Of a stretch of DNA of 64,000 nt, positions 60,130 to 64,000 are shown piece by piece. Origin of the DNA: Laburnicola sp. R22_1 (lineage: Eukaryota; Ascomycota; Dothideomycetes; Pleosporales; Didymosphaeriaceae). A program made the translations under genes and the position numbers. Position 1 is the first letter of the stretch, and every line of letters starts with the position of its first letter. The stretch lies in the NCBI GenBank assembly GCA_014281115.1, contig JACONQ010000001.1, positions 2,542,001 to 2,606,000 of the forward strand. The letters run 5' to 3'. Under the pieces are notes generated by a model. It did no database searches. It saw only the letters and a program-made list of their open reading frames with translations, and was not told the origin of the DNA.

Positions 60130-61917
60130 AGCTAGCGCAGCCGGTTGTAAGACACCCAGGGATATGAGACACCGCGCAGAAATCCTCCACCCCTCAAAAA
60201 AATCGCGATATCTCCACATCCACCCTACCAAAATGGCCAATTGTGAGGCAGCAATTCAAGCAGCTATTACCAATCTTAATGCTAGCGTTTTTCCTAGTTA
60301 ACGAGCTGCTGCAAAGGCACATAACATCCCCCTAGCCACGCTCTTAAGGCGCGTACGCGGTTCACAAAACTGGCAAAACAGCTACGTATACCAGCAACGA
60401 TTAACTCCACAACAAGAGGACTTCCTTGTACAATGGATACTTAAAGAGGACGCACGTGGGTATCCTCCTTCTCACGCTCGTACACAAGAAATGGCGAATC
60501 AAATCCTAAGGATGAACGGCGAGCCCACGTTAGTGGGTAAACACTAGATATCCCACTTCATTAAACGCAACCCACGCGTCGCCTCTATTATAGGTAGGAA
60601 GATTAAGGCTGCAAGAGCTAAGGGAGCAACTTAGGAGGCAATACGCAAGTTTCTTAAGCTCTATAAGCAGCTCCGCGTTGAGCTAAACATACGCAATAAG
60701 GATATATAGAATATGGACGAGACTGGCAAGGCCCTAGGTGTATGTGCAAACACCAGAGTACTCGCAGACAGCCAGAAAACAAAGGCTTACTATTAGTTGC
60801 CAGAGAATTGCGAGTGGGCGTCGATAATCGAGTGCGTTTTAGCAATAGGCAAGAAGCTAAGGCCTGCGGTTATTTTCAAAGGCAAACACCTACAGAGCAC
60901 CTAGTTTCTATTAATAATACCTAACTGGCTATACGCAACCTTAGAGAATAGCTGGATATCTAACGCGATTGGCGTTAAGTGGCTGCAACGCGTATTTCTG
61001 CTAGAAACTGCGCCCTTAGAGGATCGCTAGAGGACGCTAATTTTGGATGGCCACAGCAGCTATATAAACCTAGACTTCCTATGGATCTGTAAGCAGAATA
61101 AAGTCAGGCTTCTATTTCTCCCTACTTACTTATCTCACATTCTGCAGCCCCTAGATCTCTCTATTTTCTTAGTAGTAAAACAATTCTATCGCCAGCAGAT
61201 CCAGAAGTTATTACACCTTAATAATGCTGCCCTAGTTAAAAAGGAACGCTTTATTACTACCTACCACGTTGCCAGAGAGGGTGCAATCACTAAGAGAGTT
61301 ATTCGCGCTGGATAGGCTACTACAGGCATCTGCCTATTAAACATTGAGCGAGTAATTAACTCATCTCAAGTCGCTCGAAGGCCTGTTACGCCACCTCGCC
61401 AGAATCAAGCTCAACAACCAATCGAGAGCTATCTCTCTACCCCCCGCGGCCCTCGTGATCTGTTTATAGCTCAGCGAGCGCTTTACAAAGAGCAGAGTAT
61501 AGGCCAGAAGGTTCACTAACTGTTTAAAAAAGCTGGTAAGGCAATTGCAGTTGCAAATACTCGCTTAGTAGCGCTAGAAGCAGAGAACAAACAATTGCAG
61601 AGCCAACTTAAGGCTCTTAAGCCTTAAGCACCACAAAAGAGGGTTCATATGGACCCAAATTAACGCTTTGCCAACGTAGATACGATTAAGATAGCAGTAG
61701 AGGCCTCTAAGCTTATAGAGCAACAAAACAATAGTCCTAACAAAGAAAAGGAGGCAGAAAAACTAGCAGCAGAAGTAGCAGCTAAAACTCTACAATCTAT
61801 GTGTAGTAAGTGGCAATTATAATTACGCTAAATCAATTATCGCGATTTTTTAAAGGGTGGAGGATTTCTGCGCGGTGTCTTATATCCCTGGGTGTCTCAC
61901 AACCGGCTGCGCTAGCT
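60130..61917 (+). mobile_element. pogo-like element H
   Basis: 1,788 bp. Inverted termini about 65 bp long starting AGCTAGCGCAGCCGGTTGT and containing AGACACCCAGGGATAT; two single-base differences between ends. TA at 60128-60129 and 61918-61919. Far less mutated than its surroundings, so a late insertion. Confidence 0.9.
60233..61822 (+). pseudogene. pogo/Tigger-type transposase of element H, DDD intact
   Basis: Frame from the ATG at 60233 (MANCEAAIQAAITNL) to a TAA at 61820, about 530 codons with roughly 11 stops and no frameshift. HTH RAAAKAHNIPLATLLRRVRG, then CENP-B-like half RGYPPSHARTQEMANQIL...ISHFIKRNPRV. Catalytic motifs NMDETGKALG, LILDGHSSYINL and SHILQPLDLSIF keep all three Asp. 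C-terminus forms a short coiled coil (ALEAENKQLQSQLKAL). No zinc knuckle, in contrast to families 1, D and G. Confidence 0.88.
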
Positions 61918-61919
61918 TA

Positions 61920-62249
61920 TTACCCTTTGTAATAGATTTCTAAATACTTATTACTTTGCTAGCCTATTTACTAGCAATTATAATAAGTAATTAGGCACCT
62001 ACCGCGCTCTTATATACGACCTCTAAGCGCTAGTGTGTAGCTTCTACTACCCGGCTTACGTCATACAACTTAACTATTAACGCTCCTCTTACTAGAGAGC
62101 TTCTAGATAGAGTTAAGTTAATATTAATAGCAAGTACTCTAGATTTGTCCACTTTAACGCGTGCATTACAGCTTCTACTACCTAGTAAAAAAAATAGCAC
62201 ATAACTTACTATACAAATTAGCATATAAATAAGTGCGTACAATTCTAAT
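61920..62249. other. AT-rich flank, likely continuation of the LTR-like block
   Basis: Sequence right of element H; contains a GTAATTAGGCACCTACCGCG piece resembling the AATTAGGCACTAGCGCGG block of the LTR-like repeat. No gene. Confidence 0.35.
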
Positions 62250-63150
62250 AACAACCTAGTTATAGGCCTTCTTTAGCTTACCCTAGGCAATAGCTATAAG
62301 GTCACCCTCCTTAAGAACTTAGTTACTCTCGCTAAGAAGGACAATAATAATAATAGGGCGTTAGACGTCCACGTTAAGGTCTCTACTACTAAAGAGCTCG
62401 CCGCCGCAGTTACTAGTAACCTAGAGGCCTGGCTAGAGCTACTCCTATTAATCTATAGGCAGCTTTTACTAGCAAATAAAAATAATAGACGCCTCTAATA
62501 GGCGCGCAACTACTATTAAGTCGCTATGGAAAGCTTAGCATTTAATAGTCATACTACCGCCCTCCCTACTAGTCGCAATAAGCGTTATCTAAATCCGCCA
62601 CCTTACTATAGTAAGTGCAATCTAGACTAGTTTAGCGGGTAGATTCTTAGTATATAGTCTAAGCTTCGCTAATCTATAGTATTATTTAGATTAGAGAGGA
62701 ACAAAATTAACTACATATGCAATCGCGTTAAAGGACTTATATATAATATTATACGCCTATAACTCTCTAGGCAGACCTTTAGCGATAACACTTACCTCTT
62801 TATAAATAAGGTTATTAAGAATCTCACTAACGCCTTTACTAAGGACTCTAAGAAGGAGCAATTACGGGCATATAATACGCTACTTATAGTAGATAAGTCA
62901 CTTAAGATAAAGGTAGAGGACAAGTTTAGCAAGTGGTGGCTAAAGATATAGGCAACTTGTGCGGTAGGTTAGCTATCACTAGCTTAGAAAGTCTACGTTA
63001 TTAATCGTCTCCTTACTTAGGAGCTCCGCAAGGCTATAGTGGGTTACTAGCCATATGGCTAGCGTCTTTTAGATTAGTTATTCGCTAAGGCTGTTAAGCA
63101 TCTTAAAATAATCGCGCTACAAGCTCGGTACACAGACTAGTCCCAAATAG
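62250..63150 (+). pseudogene. Second gypsy-like gag remnant
   Basis: Readable frame with LKNLVTLAKKDNNNNRALDV, then a capsid-like stretch: LFRLERNKINYICNRVKGLIYNIIR, QTFSDNTYLFINKVIKNLTNAF, VEDKFSKWWLKI*ATCAVG*LS and VYVINRLLT*ELRKAIVGY. The KVEDKFSKWW and NRLLTQELR-like parts are typical of fungal gypsy gag. Stops at Gln/Trp. It lies between the two LTR-like blocks, so it may be the internal part of a short or deleted element. Confidence 0.6.
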
Positions 63151-63368
63151 GAAATTAGTGTAATTTATAGTAATTTATACTAATTTCGCCTTATTATAGG
63201 CGAGTAGACAAGTTTTTAAAATATTGGCATAAATTTAGTAATCTAATAGTAGGCGCCATATTGCGCCATATAGATTTATACTATATATAATATTTTTAGT
63301 ATTAGAAAAAGCTCTATAGGCGTAGATTTAGCTTTAAGAATAAAGCTTTTTAGAGAAGAGAATAGTGT
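63151..63368. other. AT-rich spacer
   Basis: No gene; short hairpin-like AATTTATA/TATAAATT steps only. Confidence 0.3.
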
Positions 63369-63545
63369 TATAAAATCGCCCAGGGGTCGGCACTAACGCT
63401 TCGACGCTAGCACCTAATTAGGCACTAGCACGGCCTTAGCCACCTATATAGTAACTTGTCGAGCCGTTACTAGTACGGTACTATAGATTTTAATAATTAA
63501 CTTTTAACTCGGGCTAACATTCTCACATTATATTACTATTAATAT
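63369..63545. repeat. LTR-like block, copy 2
   Basis: Direct repeat of 59,951-60,127, beginning TATAAAATCGCCCAGGGGTC. With the gag remnant between them, the pair could be the LTRs of one element or a 3' LTR of each of two elements. Confidence 0.6.
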
Positions 63546-63829
63546 TTATTATAGTAGTTACACTCTTAGATAATATAGACTAGAATATTAGCATTATAAG
63601 TATAATAGTAAAATACTTATATATTAGAGATTACTTATATACTAGAGGTTGCCTATATATTAGAGACTATATAGTTAAGCCTAATAAAAGTAACTATGCC
63701 TAGTAATAGTAATTATGCTTAATAATAGTAAACTACTATATACGCACACGCTAACATTACTATCTATAAGTAAGAATTTAAAAGTTATAATTTATAAGCT
63801 ATAGTTATAAGTTATAATTATATAATATA
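63546..63829. other. AT-rich DNA with short tandem units
   Basis: Contains three imperfect units of the type TATATTAGAGATTACTTA (63,618-63,672) and repeated TAATAGTAA steps. No gene. Confidence 0.35.
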
Positions 63830-63831
63830 TA

Positions 63832-64000
63832 ATGTGGTTTACTAGTAAGTAACCTATACTAGTAAGCGCGCCACCTTTGCCAAGACCCCACCAAACTATT
63901 TTATTTATTATTAGACTGCGTCGCAATACTACTTAAAAATATATACTAAGTTAATGCATCTAATTTAGATTCTTTCTTTTTAACTCCCTGGCAGGTTTGC
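63832..64000 (-). mobile_element. Second pogo family-1 copy, cut by window end
   Basis: Begins ATGTGGTTTACTAG (RIP-altered ACGTGGTTCACCAG) after a TA at 63830-63831, followed by the unmutated TTTGCCAAGACCCCACCA, and then matches the right end of the 8489-13587 element in inverse orientation to the window edge. Confidence 0.88.
63901..64000 (-). pseudogene. C-terminal end of family-1 transposase (partial)
   Basis: Stop codon at 63901-63903 aligns with the TGA at 13516 of the first copy. About 33 codons remain in the window, running into the zinc-knuckle linker; they differ from copy 1 mainly by G-to-A changes (Asp/Glu codons turned Asn/Lys). Confidence 0.75.

Overview
The window looks like nuclear DNA of a filamentous ascomycete, most likely a Dothideomycete (Pleosporales-type). 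The support is: short 45-83 nt GT..AG introns with a CTAAC/CTAAT branch motif, a secreted AA9 copper monooxygenase, a fungal rhodopsin-domain (PTH11-like) membrane protein, a 2EXR/F-box-like protein, and repeats carrying the C-to-T / G-to-A decay of repeat-induced point mutation (RIP). Species cannot be decided from the window.

Layout. 1-8,480 is ordinary gene-bearing DNA: an amino-acid permease (minus strand), an unrecognised helical/Ser-rich protein, and a one-pass membrane protein with signal peptide. 8,489-20,945 is the first transposon block: a pogo/Fot1-like TA-inserting element split by a hAT element with a perfect 8-bp target duplication, then a nearly full-length Tad1/I-like LINE, then a decayed ORF and a RIP-marked 98-bp tandem duplication. 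21,362-23,829 is a gene island with the 2EXR protein and the AA9 LPMO. 24,357-30,649 holds three related pogo-like elements; two of them sit side by side at one TA inside the terminal repeat of the third. 30,652-33,143 is another gene island with the seven-exon rhodopsin-domain gene. From about 33.7 kb to the end the DNA is an AT-rich, TpA-rich RIP isochore. It contains two copies of a 1.87-kb pogo-like family (one carrying a 683-bp foldback MITE), a long-TIR Mutator-like family, a complete but dead Ty1/copia element with its ATATT target duplication, decayed Ty3/gypsy gag and integrase, two younger pogo-like insertions, and the start of a second copy of the first pogo family, cut by the window end.

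How it fits together. The five supported host genes lie only in the GC-balanced part and are separated by transposon blocks. Nesting gives a relative order of insertion (hAT after pogo; A and B after C; MITE after D; E after J; G after gypsy). The GC/AT boundary falls inside a single transposon (element D, near 33.70 kb). RIP explains most stop codons (CAA/CAG/TGG to TAA/TAG) and several lost catalytic aspartates (Asp to Asn).

The most notable observations are the double insertion into one terminal repeat, the foldback MITE with an empty site preserved in a paralogue, a copia primer-binding site that matches the anticodon arm of a tRNA-Ile(UAU) half, a 115-unit AAT array kept in frame inside the copia polymerase, and an inner terminal motif shared by pogo-like elements whose outer ends differ. 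I see no operon-like or defence-like novel gene system.
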